Assembly (NCBI RefSeq): GCF_002165135.1
Contig: NZ_NFZQ01000012.1
Location: 124,001-188,000 of the forward strand
Length of the DNA: 64,000 bases
Direction of reading: 5' to 3'
From: Pseudomonas sp. SID14000
Lineage (GTDB): Bacteria > Pseudomonadota > Gammaproteobacteria > Pseudomonadales > Pseudomonadaceae
Of this stretch, positions 25,890 through 34,901 are shown piece after piece (the first letter of the stretch is position 1; every line of letters starts with the position of its first letter). Position numbers and translations under genes: made by a program. The notes below the pieces were generated by a model. That model worked only from the letters and a program-made list of their open reading frames with translations, was not told the DNA's origin and did not search any database.

Positions 25890-27272
25890 ATGTCCTTTAC
25901 CCGTCGACAAATGCTCAAAGGCCTCACTGGCCTGGTTGTGGTAGGCCTGGGCGCCGCAGGCGCGGCCCGCTACTGGTTGGGCAAGGTCGAGGACGAGAAC
26001 GCCGGGCACGACTACGAGCTTATTGCCGCGCCTCTGGATGTGGAACTGGTACCGGGTTTCAAGACCGAAGCCTGGGCCTTCGGCCCGTCGGCACCGGGTA
26101 CCGAGTTGCGCGTGCGCCAGGGCACCTGGCTGCGGGTGCGCTTCATCAACCACCTGCCGGTCGAAACCACCATCCACTGGCACGGCATCCGCCTGCCGCT
26201 GGAAATGGACGGCGTGCCCTATGTGTCGCAGCTGCCGGTCAAGCCGGGCGAGTACTTCGACTACAAGTTCCGCGTGCCGGACGCCGGCAGCTACTGGTAC
26301 CACCCGCACGTCAGCAGCTCCGAGGAACTGGGGCGCGGCCTGGTCGGCCCGCTGATCGTCGAGGAGCGCGAGCCGACCGGCTTCCAGCATGAGCGCACGC
26401 TCAGCCTGAAGAACTGGCACGTGGACGAGCAGGGGGCCTGGCTGCCCTTCAGCATTCCGCGTGAGGCCGCGCGCAACGGCACCGCCGGGCGCCTGATCAC
26501 CATCAATGGCCAGGCCGATTCGGTCACCGAGCTGCCAGCCGGCCAGGTAGTGCGGGTGCGTCTGCTGAACCTCGATAACACCTGGACCTACCGCATCAAC
26601 CTCAAGGGCAACTGTGAGGCAAAAATCTATGCCCTGGACGGCAACCCGGTAACCCCGCGCCCATTGGACGATGACTACTGGCTCGGCCCAGGCATGCGTA
26701 TCTGCCTGGCTATCCGTATTCCCGAGGCGGGGGAGGAGATCTCCCTGCGCGATGGTTTCGTGCGCCTGGGCACCCTGCGTTCGGTGGCCAGCAATGACGC
26801 GCCGAGCGACTGGCCGCCGGCGCTGCCGCCCAACCCGATCGCCGAGCCGGACCTGGAGAATGCCGAGAAGCTCAACTTCAATTTCGAGTGGGCGGCGAAA
26901 GTCTCGGTCACTACGGACCAGGACAGGCCGTCGAGCATGTGGCAGATCAACGGTCAGGCCTGGGATATCACCGACAAGACCTGCGCCGACCGGCCGATCG
27001 CCACGCTGAAGCAGGGCAAGAGCTACATCTTCGAGCTGAAGAACATGACCCAGTACCAGCACCCGATCCACCTGCACGGCATGAGCTTCAAGGTGATCGG
27101 CTCCAACCGCCATGACATCAAGGAGCCGTGGTTCACCGACACCTACCTGCTGGGCAAGAACGAGCGCGCCCAGGTGGCGCTGGTGGCGGATAACCCGGGC
27201 ACCTGGATGTTCCACTGCCACGTCATCGACCACATGGAAACCGGCCTGATGGCCGCGATCGCGGTGGTCTGA
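25890..27272 (+). CDS. Tat-exported multicopper oxidase
   Basis: A 460-residue three-cupredoxin oxidase with a Tat signal (TRRQMLKGLTGLVVVGLGAA, residues 3-22). All four copper-binding motifs are intact: HWHG (about 95), WYHPH (about 135), HPIHLHG (about 391) and HCHVIDHMETGLM (about 441). It oxidises substrates at a type 1 copper and reduces oxygen to water in the periplasm; likely roles are copper tolerance or phenol oxidation. ATG 25890 was chosen for the Tat signal; GAGG lies about 11 bases before. Its stop shares a base with the tadA start. Confidence 0.9.
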   Translation: MSFTRRQMLKGLTGLVVVGLGAAGAARYWLGKVEDENAGHDYELIAAPLDVELVPGFKTEAWAFGPSAPGTELRVRQGTWLRVRFINHLPVETTIHWHGIRLPLEMDGVPYVSQLPVKPGEYFDYKFRVPDAGSYWYHPHVSSSEELGRGLVGPLIVEEREPTGFQHERTLSLKNWHVDEQGAWLPFSIPREAARNGTAGRLITINGQADSVTELPAGQVVRVRLLNLDNTWTYRINLKGNCEAKIYALDGNPVTPRPLDDDYWLGPGMRICLAIRIPEAGEEISLRDGFVRLGTLRSVASNDAPSDWPPALPPNPIAEPDLENAEKLNFNFEWAAKVSVTTDQDRPSSMWQINGQAWDITDKTCADRPIATLKQGKSYIFELKNMTQYQHPIHLHGMSFKVIGSNRHDIKEPWFTDTYLLGKNERAQVALVADNPGTWMFHCHVIDHMETGLMAAIAVV

Positions 27273-27751
27273 TGCGCCCGCAGATCATCGATCGCAGTCG
27301 CGATCAGGAATTCATGCGCCTGGCCCTGGCCCTGGCCGCCGAAGGCGCGGCCATGGGCGAGGTGCCGGTGGGTGCGGTGCTGGTGCAGCATGGGCAGGTG
27401 ATCGGGCAGGGCTTCAACCGGCCGATCATCGACAGTGACCCCAGTGCACATGCCGAGATGGTGGCCATTCGCGCGGCGGCGAAATTTGCCAGTAATTACC
27501 GGCTGCCCGGCAGCACCCTGTACGTGACCCTGGAGCCGTGCAGCATGTGTGCGGGGTTGATCGTGCATTCGCGGGTGATGCGGGTGGTGTTTGGCGCGCT
27601 GGAACCCAAGGCGGGGATCGTGCAGAGCCAGGGGCAGTTCTTCGGGCAGGGCTTCCTGAACCACCGGGTGATGGTGGAGGGCGGGGTGCTGGCGCAGGAA
27701 TGCGGGCAGATCCTCAGTGACTTCTTCAAGGCTCGCCGGGCCAAGTCTTGA
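27272..27751 (+). CDS. tadA: tRNA-specific adenosine deaminase TadA
   Basis: A 159-residue cytidine-deaminase-fold enzyme that converts A34 to inosine in tRNA-Arg(ACG). Zinc ligands and the catalytic Glu are in HAEMVAIR (about residue 58) and PCSMC (about 88). It starts in a TGATG overlap with the multicopper oxidase stop, so translation is coupled although the functions are unrelated. Confidence 0.94.
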   Translation: MRPQIIDRSRDQEFMRLALALAAEGAAMGEVPVGAVLVQHGQVIGQGFNRPIIDSDPSAHAEMVAIRAAAKFASNYRLPGSTLYVTLEPCSMCAGLIVHSRVMRVVFGALEPKAGIVQSQGQFFGQGFLNHRVMVEGGVLAQECGQILSDFFKARRAKS

Positions 27752-27760
27752 CCTGTGCCA

Positions 27761-27787
27761 GCCTCTTCGCGGGTAAACCCGCTCTCA
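27761..27787 (-). repeat. Single REP unit, degenerate end
   Basis: GCCTCTTCGCGGGTAAACCC then GCTCTCA; the usual CCCACA end is altered. It is the first of four REP units in 300 bases between tadA and mltF. Confidence 0.8.
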
Positions 27788-27823
27788 TAGAACAACACAT
27801 GACTCATTGGTTCAGTGAGGTTC

Positions 27824-27917
27824 TGTAGGAGCAGCCTTGTGCTGCGAAGAGGCCGGTACTGACAAAGCCTGTCTGTTGCTTGTGCCGGCCTCTTCGCAGC
27901 ACAAGGCTGCTCCTACA
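27824..27917. repeat. REP pair, inverted (CCTTGTGCTGCG type)
   Basis: Arms 27824-27854 and 27887-27917 are perfect 31-bp reverse complements: TGTAGGAGCAGCCTTGTGCT and on to GGCC. The core GCAGCCTTGTGCTGC replaces the GCGGGTTTACCCGC of the other type. Confidence 0.93.
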
Positions 27918-28025
27918 AAGGACGCGTCAAACGAGCGATATTTGTTCTCTGCGCGACAGCGCAGCCCAAAAGGGCTGGGCGATCTCCCACAGGAATACCA
28001 CTCTCTTCAAAACCAGTGATGTACC

Positions 28026-28055
28026 TGTGGGAGCGGGTTTACCCGCGAAGAGGCC
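28026..28055 (+). repeat. Single REP unit (GTTTACCC type)
   Basis: TGTGGGAGCGGGTTTACCCG through GGCC, ending 10 bases before the 3' end of mltF (minus strand). It may form a long-range hairpin with the unit at 27761-27787, which has the opposite orientation. Confidence 0.9.
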
Positions 28056-28064
28056 GGTGCAGGC

Positions 28065-29522
28065 CTACATCGGCGGCGACTGCTCCGCCGGCTTGTCCTT
28101 GTTCACCCCGGGCACATGCAGGCTGCCCTCGGCCACCTGGCCTTCGAGCTGCGGTTGGGTCACCCAGGTGAGGATGTCGTAGTAGCGACGGATGTTGGCC
28201 ACGAAATGCACCGGCTCGCCGCCACGGGCATAACCGTATTTGGTCTGTCGATACCACTGCTTCTGCGATAGCCGCGGCAGCATCTTCTTCACGTCGAGCC
28301 ACTTGTTCGGGTTGAGCTTCTCGCGCTTGGCCAGGGTCCGGGCGTCCTCCAGGTGGCCTGTGCCGACGTTGTAGGCGGCCAGGGCGAACCAGGTGCGGTC
28401 CGGTTCCTGGATGCTGTCGTCGAGCTCTTCCTTGATCTTCATGAAGTATTTCGCGCCGCCCTGGATGCTCTGCTTCGGGTCCAGGCGGTTCGATACGCCC
28501 ATGGCCTGGGCGGTGCGCTGGGTCAGCATCATCAGGCCGCGCACGCCGGTCTTGGAGGTGACCTCGGGCTGCCACATCGATTCCTGGTAGCCGATGGCCG
28601 CCAGCAGGCGCCAGTCCACCTGCTCGACCTTGGCGTAGCTCTTGAAGTGCTTCTCGTACTTGGGCAGGCGCTGCTGCAGGTGCTGGGCGAAGGTATAGGC
28701 ACCGACATAGCCCAGTACGTCGACATGGCCGTAGTAGCGGTCCTTCAGGCGTTGCAGGGTGCCGTTCTTCTGCGCCTTGTCGAGGAACTCGTTGACCTCG
28801 TTGAGCAGGCTGTTGTCTTCACCGGCCGCCACCGCCCAGCGCTGGTCGCGGGTGTCGCCCAGGTCGAAGGCAACCCGCACGTTGGGGAAGTACACCTGGT
28901 TCATCGCCAGCTCGTTGGAGTCGACCAGGGTCAGGTCGATCTGGCCTTCGTCGACCATGCGCAGCAGGTCGACCACCTCGACGGCGTCGGATTCTTCGTA
29001 CTCCAGGCCCGGGTACTGCTTTTTCAGCTCGGCCAGCTGGTCGGCGTGGCTGCTGCCCTTGAGTACCATGATCTTCTTGCCGACCAGGCCCTTGGCGTTG
29101 GTGGGGCGCGCACGGCCGTTGCGGTAGATGACCTGTGGGGTCACTTCCAGGTAGGGGTGGGAGTACCTCACCTGGGCCTTGCGCCGTTCGCTGGTGACCA
29201 GGCCGGCAGCCGCCAGCACCGGGCCGGAGGGCTTGCCGAGGCTATCGTACAACTCGTCGAGGTTATCGGCGGTCTCGATCTGCAGCTTCACGCCGAGATC
29301 CTCGGCGAAATGCTGGACCAGTTCGTACTCGAAGCCGGTTTCGCCGTTGCGGTCCTGGAAGTAGGTGGCCGGGCTGTTGCGGGTGATCACGCGCAGCACG
29401 CCATCCTCCTTCACGCGCTCGAGAGTGCTGGGTTTTTCAACGCAGGCACCGAGCAGCAGAAAGAGTCCGGTTGCGAAAAGCCATCTGGCGCAACGCTGGC
29501 GCAAAGCAGTGTGGGCGAACAT
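28065..29522 (-). CDS. mltF: Membrane-bound lytic murein transglycosylase F
   Basis: A 485-residue envelope protein. The signal region ends in LLGAC, a likely lipobox. An SBP-type sensing domain (about residues 40-265) is followed by an SLT lysozyme-like domain with the catalytic Glu in GYQESMWQPEVTSKTGVRGL and the LTQRTAQAMG segment. It cleaves peptidoglycan glycan strands; ligand binding in the first domain is thought to control the second. ATG 29522 was preferred over a TTG 15 codons earlier; no clear ribosome site is seen. Confidence 0.93.
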   Translation of the reverse strand: MFAHTALRQRCARWLFATGLFLLLGACVEKPSTLERVKEDGVLRVITRNSPATYFQDRNGETGFEYELVQHFAEDLGVKLQIETADNLDELYDSLGKPSGPVLAAAGLVTSERRKAQVRYSHPYLEVTPQVIYRNGRARPTNAKGLVGKKIMVLKGSSHADQLAELKKQYPGLEYEESDAVEVVDLLRMVDEGQIDLTLVDSNELAMNQVYFPNVRVAFDLGDTRDQRWAVAAGEDNSLLNEVNEFLDKAQKNGTLQRLKDRYYGHVDVLGYVGAYTFAQHLQQRLPKYEKHFKSYAKVEQVDWRLLAAIGYQESMWQPEVTSKTGVRGLMMLTQRTAQAMGVSNRLDPKQSIQGGAKYFMKIKEELDDSIQEPDRTWFALAAYNVGTGHLEDARTLAKREKLNPNKWLDVKKMLPRLSQKQWYRQTKYGYARGGEPVHFVANIRRYYDILTWVTQPQLEGQVAEGSLHVPGVNKDKPAEQSPPM

Positions 29523-29610
29523 AGGTTGCAGTATACGCAAAGGACTGGCCCAACCATATCTCGACAACTGTTAGCTTGTCTGGTAGCGGGTTCTGTGCTT
29601 TGGGGGCTTG

Positions 29611-29688
29611 CCTTTGGAGGTTCAGCGCCTGGGAGATCGAGCGCCGCGCGGGCGGCGCTCGATCTCCCAGGCGCTAAATCTCTAAAGG
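29611..29688. repeat. Long palindrome, 37-bp arms, GATCGAGCGCCGC core
   Basis: Arms 29611-29647 and 29652-29688 around GCGG are inverted copies; the three mismatches keep G-U pairing in RNA. The core GGGAGATCGAGCGCCGC matches the palindrome at 13470-13559, but the outer arms differ. It lies in the 302-base divergent region between mltF and purL, which holds little else. Confidence 0.9.
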
Positions 29689-29776
29689 TAGGCCTCCTGA
29701 ATTCTGACCCGCAAGTCCGGTTCCGCCGCCCGGCAGCCGTGGCTTAGAGCGGGTGCCGAAACCCTTCGAATTAGGC

Positions 29777-29782
29777 TAGAAT
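29777..29782 (+). promoter_or_regulatory. Probable -10 element of purL
   Basis: TAGAAT, 42 bases before the purL ATG, five of six to the -10 consensus. No good -35 is seen at 16-18 bases, so an activator or other element may be needed. Confidence 0.45.
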
Positions 29783-29824
29783 GCACGGCCTCTAAGCACA
29801 CCCCTTCCTGAGGCTGTCCCGACG

Positions 29825-32800
29825 ATGTTGATCCTGCGCGGCGCTCCTGCCCTTTCTGCCTTTCGCCACGGTAAATTACTCGAGCAACTGAGCCAGAAAG
29901 TCCCCGCTGTTACTGGTTTGTATGCCGAATTCGCCCACTTCGCCGATGTCGACGGCGAGCTGACCGCCGACCAGCAGCAGGTGCTGGGCCGTCTGCTCAA
30001 GTACGGCCCGAGCGTGCCGGTACAGGAGCCGAGCGGCCGCCTGTTCCTGGTCGTGCCGCGCCTGGGCACCATTTCGCCTTGGGCCAGCAAGGCCAGCGAC
30101 ATTGCCCACAACTGCGGCCTGCAGTCGATCCAGCGCCTTGAGCGCGGTATCGCTTACTACGTTGCCGGCAGCCTGAGCGAAGCCGACGCCGAACTGATCG
30201 CCGCCGAGCTGCACGACCGCATGACCCAGCGCGTGCTCGGCCAGCTGGAGCAGGCCGCTGACCTGTTCAGCCATGCCCAGCCCAAGCCGATGACCTCGGT
30301 GGACATCCTCGCCGGTGGCCGTGACGCCCTGGCCAAGGCCAACATCGACCTGGGCCTGGCCCTGGCCGAAGACGAGATCGACTACCTGGTCAATGCCTTC
30401 CAGGGCCTCAAGCGCAACCCGAACGACATCGAACTGATGATGTTCGCCCAGGCCAACTCCGAGCACTGCCGCCACAAGATCTTCAACGCCAGTTGGGACA
30501 TCGACGGCCAGGCTCAGGAAAAGAGCCTGTTCGGCATGATCAAGAACACCTACCAGATGCACAACGAAGGTGTACTGTCTGCGTACAAGGACAACGCCTC
30601 GGTGATCGTCGGCAACGTTGCCGGCCGTTTCTTCCCGAACCCTGAAACCCGCCAGTACGGCGCGGTGCAGGAGCCGGTGCATATCCTGATGAAGGTGGAA
30701 ACCCACAACCACCCGACCGCCATCGCCCCGTTCTCCGGCGCTTCCACCGGTTCCGGCGGCGAAATCCGCGACGAAGGCGCGACCGGCCGTGGCGCCAAGC
30801 CCAAGGCTGGCCTGACCGGTTTCACCGTATCCAACCTGCGCATCCCGGGCTTCGAACAGCCTTGGGAGCAGGCCTACGGCAAGCCTGAGCGCATCGTCGA
30901 TGCCCTCGACATCATGATCGAAGGCCCGCTGGGTGGCGCTGCGTTCAACAACGAATTCGGTCGCCCGGCCCTGACCGGTTACTTCCGTACCTTCGAGCAG
31001 GCCATCAACACCCCGCACGGTGAAGAAGTGCGCGGCTACCACAAGCCGATCATGCTGGCCGGTGGCATGGGCAACATCCGTGAAGACCACGTGCAGAAGG
31101 GCGAGATCACTGTCGGCGCCAAGCTGATCGTGCTCGGTGGCCCGGCCATGCTGATCGGCCTGGGCGGCGGCGCTGCTTCGTCGGTGGCGACCGGTGCCAG
31201 CTCGGCTGACCTGGACTTTGCTTCGGTACAGCGCGAAAACCCGGAAATGGAGCGCCGTTGCCAGGAGGTCATCGACCGCTGCTGGCAGCTGGGCGACAAG
31301 AACCCGATCGCCTTCATCCACGACGTCGGCGCCGGCGGTATCTCCAACGCCTTCCCTGAGCTGGTCAACGACGGTGGCCGTGGTGGCCGCTTCGAGCTGC
31401 GCAACGTGCCCAACGACGAGCCGGGCATGGCCCCGCACGAAATCTGGAGCAACGAATCGCAAGAGCGTTACGTGCTGGCTGTCAGCGCCGTCGATTTCGA
31501 GCGCTTCAAGGCTATCTGCGAGCGTGAGCGTTGCCCGTTTGCCGTAGTGGGTGAAGCGACTGAAGAGCAACACCTGACCGTAAGCGACAGCCACTTCGGC
31601 AACACGCCGGTAGACATGCCGCTCGATGTGCTGCTGGGCAAGCCGCCACGCATGCACCGTTCGGTTACCCGCGAAGCCGAGCTGGGCGATGACTTCGACC
31701 CGAGCAAGCTGGACCTGGACAACGCCGTTCAGCGCGTCCTCAGCCACCCGGCCGTGGCCAGCAAGAGCTTCCTGATCACCATCGGCGACCGCACCATCAC
31801 CGGCCTGGTCGCTCGTGACCAGATGGTCGGCCCGTGGCAGGTACCGGTGGCCGACTGCGCCGTCACCGCCACCAGCTTCGACGTCTACACCGGTGAAGCC
31901 ATGGCCATGGGCGAGCGTACTCCGCTGGCGCTGCTGGATGCCCCGGCGTCCGGCCGCATGGCCATTGGCGAGACACTGACCAACCTGGCCGCAGCACGCA
32001 TCGAGAAGCTGTCCGACATCAAACTGTCGGCCAACTGGATGTCCGCCGCTGGCCACCCAGGTGAAGACGCCCGCCTGTACGACACCGTCAAGGCTGTCGG
32101 CATGGAGCTGTGCCCGGAGCTGGGCATCACCATTCCGGTCGGCAAAGACTCGATGTCGATGAAGACCAAGTGGAGCGACGAGGGCGTCGAGAAGAGCGTC
32201 ACCTCGCCAATGTCGCTGATCATCACCGGCTTCGCCCCGGTCACCGACATCCGCAAGACCCTGACCCCGCAACTGCGCATGGACAAGGGTGAAACCGACC
32301 TGATCCTGATCGATCTGGGCCGTGGCAAGAACCGCATGGGCGCCTCAATCCTGGCCCAGACCTACGGCAAGATCGCTGCCCAGGCACCGGACGTCGACGA
32401 TGCCGAAGACCTCAAGGCTTTCTTCGCCGTGATCCAGGGCCTGAACGCCGACGGTCACCTGCTGGCCTACCACGACCGTTCTGACGGCGGCCTGGTCACC
32501 ACCGTGCTGGAAATGGCCTTCGCCGGCCACTGCGGCCTCGACCTGCACCTCGACCCGCTGACCGACAGCCGTGGCGACGTACCGGCCATCCTCTTCAACG
32601 AAGAGCTGGGCGCGGTCATCCAGGTTCGCCAGGATGCCACTCCGGACGTGCTGGCACAGTTCAGCGCCGCTGGCCTGGGTGAGTGCGTCGCGGTGATCGG
32701 CAAGCCGATCAACAACGGTGAAGTGTCCATCAGCCTGAACGGCGAAGTGCTGTTCGACGACGACCGCCGCATGCTGCAGCGCCAGTGGGCCGAGACCAGC

Positions 32801-33721
32801 TACCAGATCCAGCGCCTGCGTGACAACGCCGACTGTGCCGACCAGGAATTCGACCTGCTGCTCGAAGAGGACAACCCGGGCCTGTCGGTCAAGCTGGGCT
32901 TCGACGTCAACGACGACATCGCCGCGCCGTACATCAAGAAGGGTGTGCGCCCGCAAGTGGCCATCCTGCGCGAGCAGGGCGTCAACGGCCAGGTCGAGAT
33001 GGCTGCCGCCTTCGACCGCGCCGGCTTCGCTGCCATCGACGTGCACATGAGCGACATCCTCGCCGGCCGGGTCGACTTCGAAGCCTTCAAGGGCCTGGTC
33101 GCCTGTGGTGGCTTCTCCTACGGTGACGTGCTGGGTGCCGGTGAAGGCTGGGCCAAGTCGGCGCTGTTCAACAGCCGCGCCCGTGACGCCTTCCAGGCCT
33201 TCTTCGAGCGTACCGACAGCTTCGCCCTGGGCGTGTGCAACGGTTGCCAGATGATGTCCAACCTGCACGAGCTGATCCCGGGCACCGAGCACTGGCCGCA
33301 CTTCGTGCGCAACCGCTCGGAACAGTTCGAGGCGCGCGTGGCCATGGTCGAAGTGCAGAAGTCCAACTCGATCTTCCTGCAGGGCATGGCCGGTTCGCGC
33401 ATGCCGATCGCCATCGCCCACGGTGAAGGCCATGCCGAGTTCGCCAGCGAAGAAGCACTGCTGGCAGCCGACCTGTCCGGCTGCGTGGCCCTGCGCTACG
33501 TCGACAACCACGGCAAGGTCACCGAAGCCTACCCGGCCAACCCGAACGGCTCGCCGCGTGGTATCACCGGCCTCACCAGCCGCGACGGTCGCGTGACCAT
33601 CATGATGCCGCACCCGGAGCGTATGTTCCGTGCCGTGCAGAACTCCTGGCGCCCGGATGAGTGGCAGGAAGATGCCGCGCTGATGCGTATGTTCCGTAAC
33701 GCGCGGGTGTGGGTGAACTAA
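29825..33721 (+). CDS. purL: Phosphoribosylformylglycinamidine synthase
   Basis: A 1298-residue single-chain enzyme of the large proteobacterial type that converts FGAR and glutamine to FGAM in purine synthesis. Order: N-terminal PurS-like domain, linker, two AIRS-like halves (SEHCRHKIF, THNHPTAIAPFSGASTGSGGEIRDEG) and a C-terminal glutaminase with catalytic Cys in GVCNGCQMMSNL (about residue 1138) and His/Glu in PHPERMF. ATG 29825 gives the family start MLILRGAPALS. Confidence 0.96.
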   Translation: MLILRGAPALSAFRHGKLLEQLSQKVPAVTGLYAEFAHFADVDGELTADQQQVLGRLLKYGPSVPVQEPSGRLFLVVPRLGTISPWASKASDIAHNCGLQSIQRLERGIAYYVAGSLSEADAELIAAELHDRMTQRVLGQLEQAADLFSHAQPKPMTSVDILAGGRDALAKANIDLGLALAEDEIDYLVNAFQGLKRNPNDIELMMFAQANSEHCRHKIFNASWDIDGQAQEKSLFGMIKNTYQMHNEGVLSAYKDNASVIVGNVAGRFFPNPETRQYGAVQEPVHILMKVETHNHPTAIAPFSGASTGSGGEIRDEGATGRGAKPKAGLTGFTVSNLRIPGFEQPWEQAYGKPERIVDALDIMIEGPLGGAAFNNEFGRPALTGYFRTFEQAINTPHGEEVRGYHKPIMLAGGMGNIREDHVQKGEITVGAKLIVLGGPAMLIGLGGGAASSVATGASSADLDFASVQRENPEMERRCQEVIDRCWQLGDKNPIAFIHDVGAGGISNAFPELVNDGGRGGRFELRNVPNDEPGMAPHEIWSNESQERYVLAVSAVDFERFKAICERERCPFAVVGEATEEQHLTVSDSHFGNTPVDMPLDVLLGKPPRMHRSVTREAELGDDFDPSKLDLDNAVQRVLSHPAVASKSFLITIGDRTITGLVARDQMVGPWQVPVADCAVTATSFDVYTGEAMAMGERTPLALLDAPASGRMAIGETLTNLAAARIEKLSDIKLSANWMSAAGHPGEDARLYDTVKAVGMELCPELGITIPVGKDSMSMKTKWSDEGVEKSVTSPMSLIITGFAPVTDIRKTLTPQLRMDKGETDLILIDLGRGKNRMGASILAQTYGKIAAQAPDVDDAEDLKAFFAVIQGLNADGHLLAYHDRSDGGLVTTVLEMAFAGHCGLDLHLDPLTDSRGDVPAILFNEELGAVIQVRQDATPDVLAQFSAAGLGECVAVIGKPINNGEVSISLNGEVLFDDDRRMLQRQWAETSYQIQRLRDNADCADQEFDLLLEEDNPGLSVKLGFDVNDDIAAPYIKKGVRPQVAILREQGVNGQVEMAAAFDRAGFAAIDVHMSDILAGRVDFEAFKGLVACGGFSYGDVLGAGEGWAKSALFNSRARDAFQAFFERTDSFALGVCNGCQMMSNLHELIPGTEHWPHFVRNRSEQFEARVAMVEVQKSNSIFLQGMAGSRMPIAIAHGEGHAEFASEEALLAADLSGCVALRYVDNHGKVTEAYPANPNGSPRGITGLTSRDGRVTIMMPHPERMFRAVQNSWRPDEWQEDAALMRMFRNARVWVN

Positions 33722-33724
33722 GGC

Positions 33725-34036
33725 GTGTACAAGCTCGCCTTCTTCGTCCCCGCCAGCCATGTCGAAGTGGTCAAGGCCGCTGTGTTCGCCGCTGGTGGCG
33801 GGCGCATCGGTGACTATGACCACTGCGCCTGGCAGACCCTGGGCCAGGGCCAGTTCCGCCCGTTGGACGGCAGCCAGCCGTTCCTCGGGCAGGCCGGTCA
33901 GGTCGAGGTGGTGGAAGAGTGGAAGGTAGAGCTGGTGGTGGCTGACGAGCTGATTGCCCAGGTCGTCGCTGCACTCAAGCAGAGCCACCCGTACGAGACG
34001 CCAGCCTACGAAGTCTGGCGGCTCGCCGAGTTCTAG
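33725..34036 (+). CDS. Small NIF3/YqfO-type protein
   Basis: A 103-residue protein starting with GTG three bases after the purL stop. It has the ferredoxin-like, CutA-like fold of the YqfO insert domain of NIF3 proteins: MYKLAFFVPASHVEVVKAAV at the start, AGGGRIGDYDHCAW, and the late SHPYETPAYEVWRL. Free-standing copies are common in proteobacteria, often next to unrelated housekeeping genes; the function is not settled. AAGG just before the GTG is the only ribosome site, so coupling to purL is likely. Confidence 0.85.
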   Translation: MYKLAFFVPASHVEVVKAAVFAAGGGRIGDYDHCAWQTLGQGQFRPLDGSQPFLGQAGQVEVVEEWKVELVVADELIAQVVAALKQSHPYETPAYEVWRLAEF

Positions 34037-34051
34037 ACCGCATCAAGGCAA

Positions 34052-34133
34052 TTCGCGGATAAACCCGCTCCCACAGGGATCGCACAACCTTCGGGTATTG
34101 TGCGATCCCTGTGGGAGCGGGTTTATCCGCGAA
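34052..34133. repeat. REP pair as a 36-bp perfect hairpin between convergent genes
   Basis: Arms 34052-34087 and 34098-34133 are perfect reverse complements (TTCGCGGATAAACCCGCTCC onward, extended by GGGATCGCACAA) with a 10-base loop. The right unit runs on to GGCC at 34139, touching the tatC stop codon. It probably ends or protects both convergent transcripts. Confidence 0.92.
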
Positions 34134-34139
34134 GAGGCC

Positions 34140-34901
34140 CTACAATCCAGCCACAATCTCCTTGCCCTGCCCGGGTCGCTTCAGCCACCCACAAGCCAGC
34201 AACCCCACCTCGAACAGCACCCACATCGGCACCGCCAGCATCGTCTGCGAAAACACATCCGGCGGCGTCAGAATCATTCCCACCACAAAGCAGCCTACGA
34301 TCACGTAGGGCCTGCTGCGCCGCAACGTAGCCACATCGGCCAACCCCACCCAGACCACGATAAACGTCGCCACCGGGATCTCGAACGCCAACCCGAAGGC
34401 CAGGAACAGTGCCAGGATAAAGTCCAGGTACTGGCTGATATCGGTCATCATCGCCACGCCTTCCGGTGTCACGCTGGCAAAGAAGCCGAACATCATCGGG
34501 AACACCAGGAAGAACGCGAAGGCCATGCCGGCATAGAACAGCACGATGCTCGACACCAGTAGCGGCAGGGCAATGCGCCGTTCACGGCGGTACAGCCCCG
34601 GCGCCAGAAAGCCCCAGGCCTGGTGCAGCAGCAGCGGCATGGCCACGAACAGCGCGCACATCGCGGTCAGCTTGAACGGCGTCAGGAACGGCGAAGTGAC
34701 GCTGGTGGCGATCATGCTCGCGCCTTCCGGCAAGAAGCGCCGCAGCGGTTCGGAAATCAGCGTGTACAACATCTGTGCGAAGGGGAACAACCCGGCGAAC
34801 ACCAGTGCCACCAGTGCCAGGCAACGCACCAGTCGTTTGCGCAGGTCGCGCAGGTGTTCAGTCAGCGGCATGTTGGCCGCCGGGTCCATGGTAATACTCA
34901 T
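34140..34901 (-). CDS. tatC: Twin-arginine translocase subunit TatC
   Basis: A 253-residue inner-membrane protein with six helices. Signature segments are PLTEHLRDLRKRLVRC at the N-terminus (signal-peptide binding), PFLTPFKLTAMCALF, the periplasmic loop with PEGVAMMTDISQYL, and RPYVIVGCFVVGMILTPPDVFSQ. It recognises the RR motif of folded precursors. Its start overlaps the tatB stop by four bases. Divergence from gspK and closeness to phoX suggest this tat set serves the secretion locus; P. putida genomes usually carry a second tat set elsewhere. Confidence 0.95.
   Translation of the reverse strand: MSITMDPAANMPLTEHLRDLRKRLVRCLALVALVFAGLFPFAQMLYTLISEPLRRFLPEGASMIATSVTSPFLTPFKLTAMCALFVAMPLLLHQAWGFLAPGLYRRERRIALPLLVSSIVLFYAGMAFAFFLVFPMMFGFFASVTPEGVAMMTDISQYLDFILALFLAFGLAFEIPVATFIVVWVGLADVATLRRSRPYVIVGCFVVGMILTPPDVFSQTMLAVPMWVLFEVGLLACGWLKRPGQGKEIVAGL

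Noticed and set aside
29876..32272. 798-codon minus-strand frame inside purL
   Set aside because: Antisense shadow of purL; peptide rich in His, Gln, Val and Asp with no recognisable fold.
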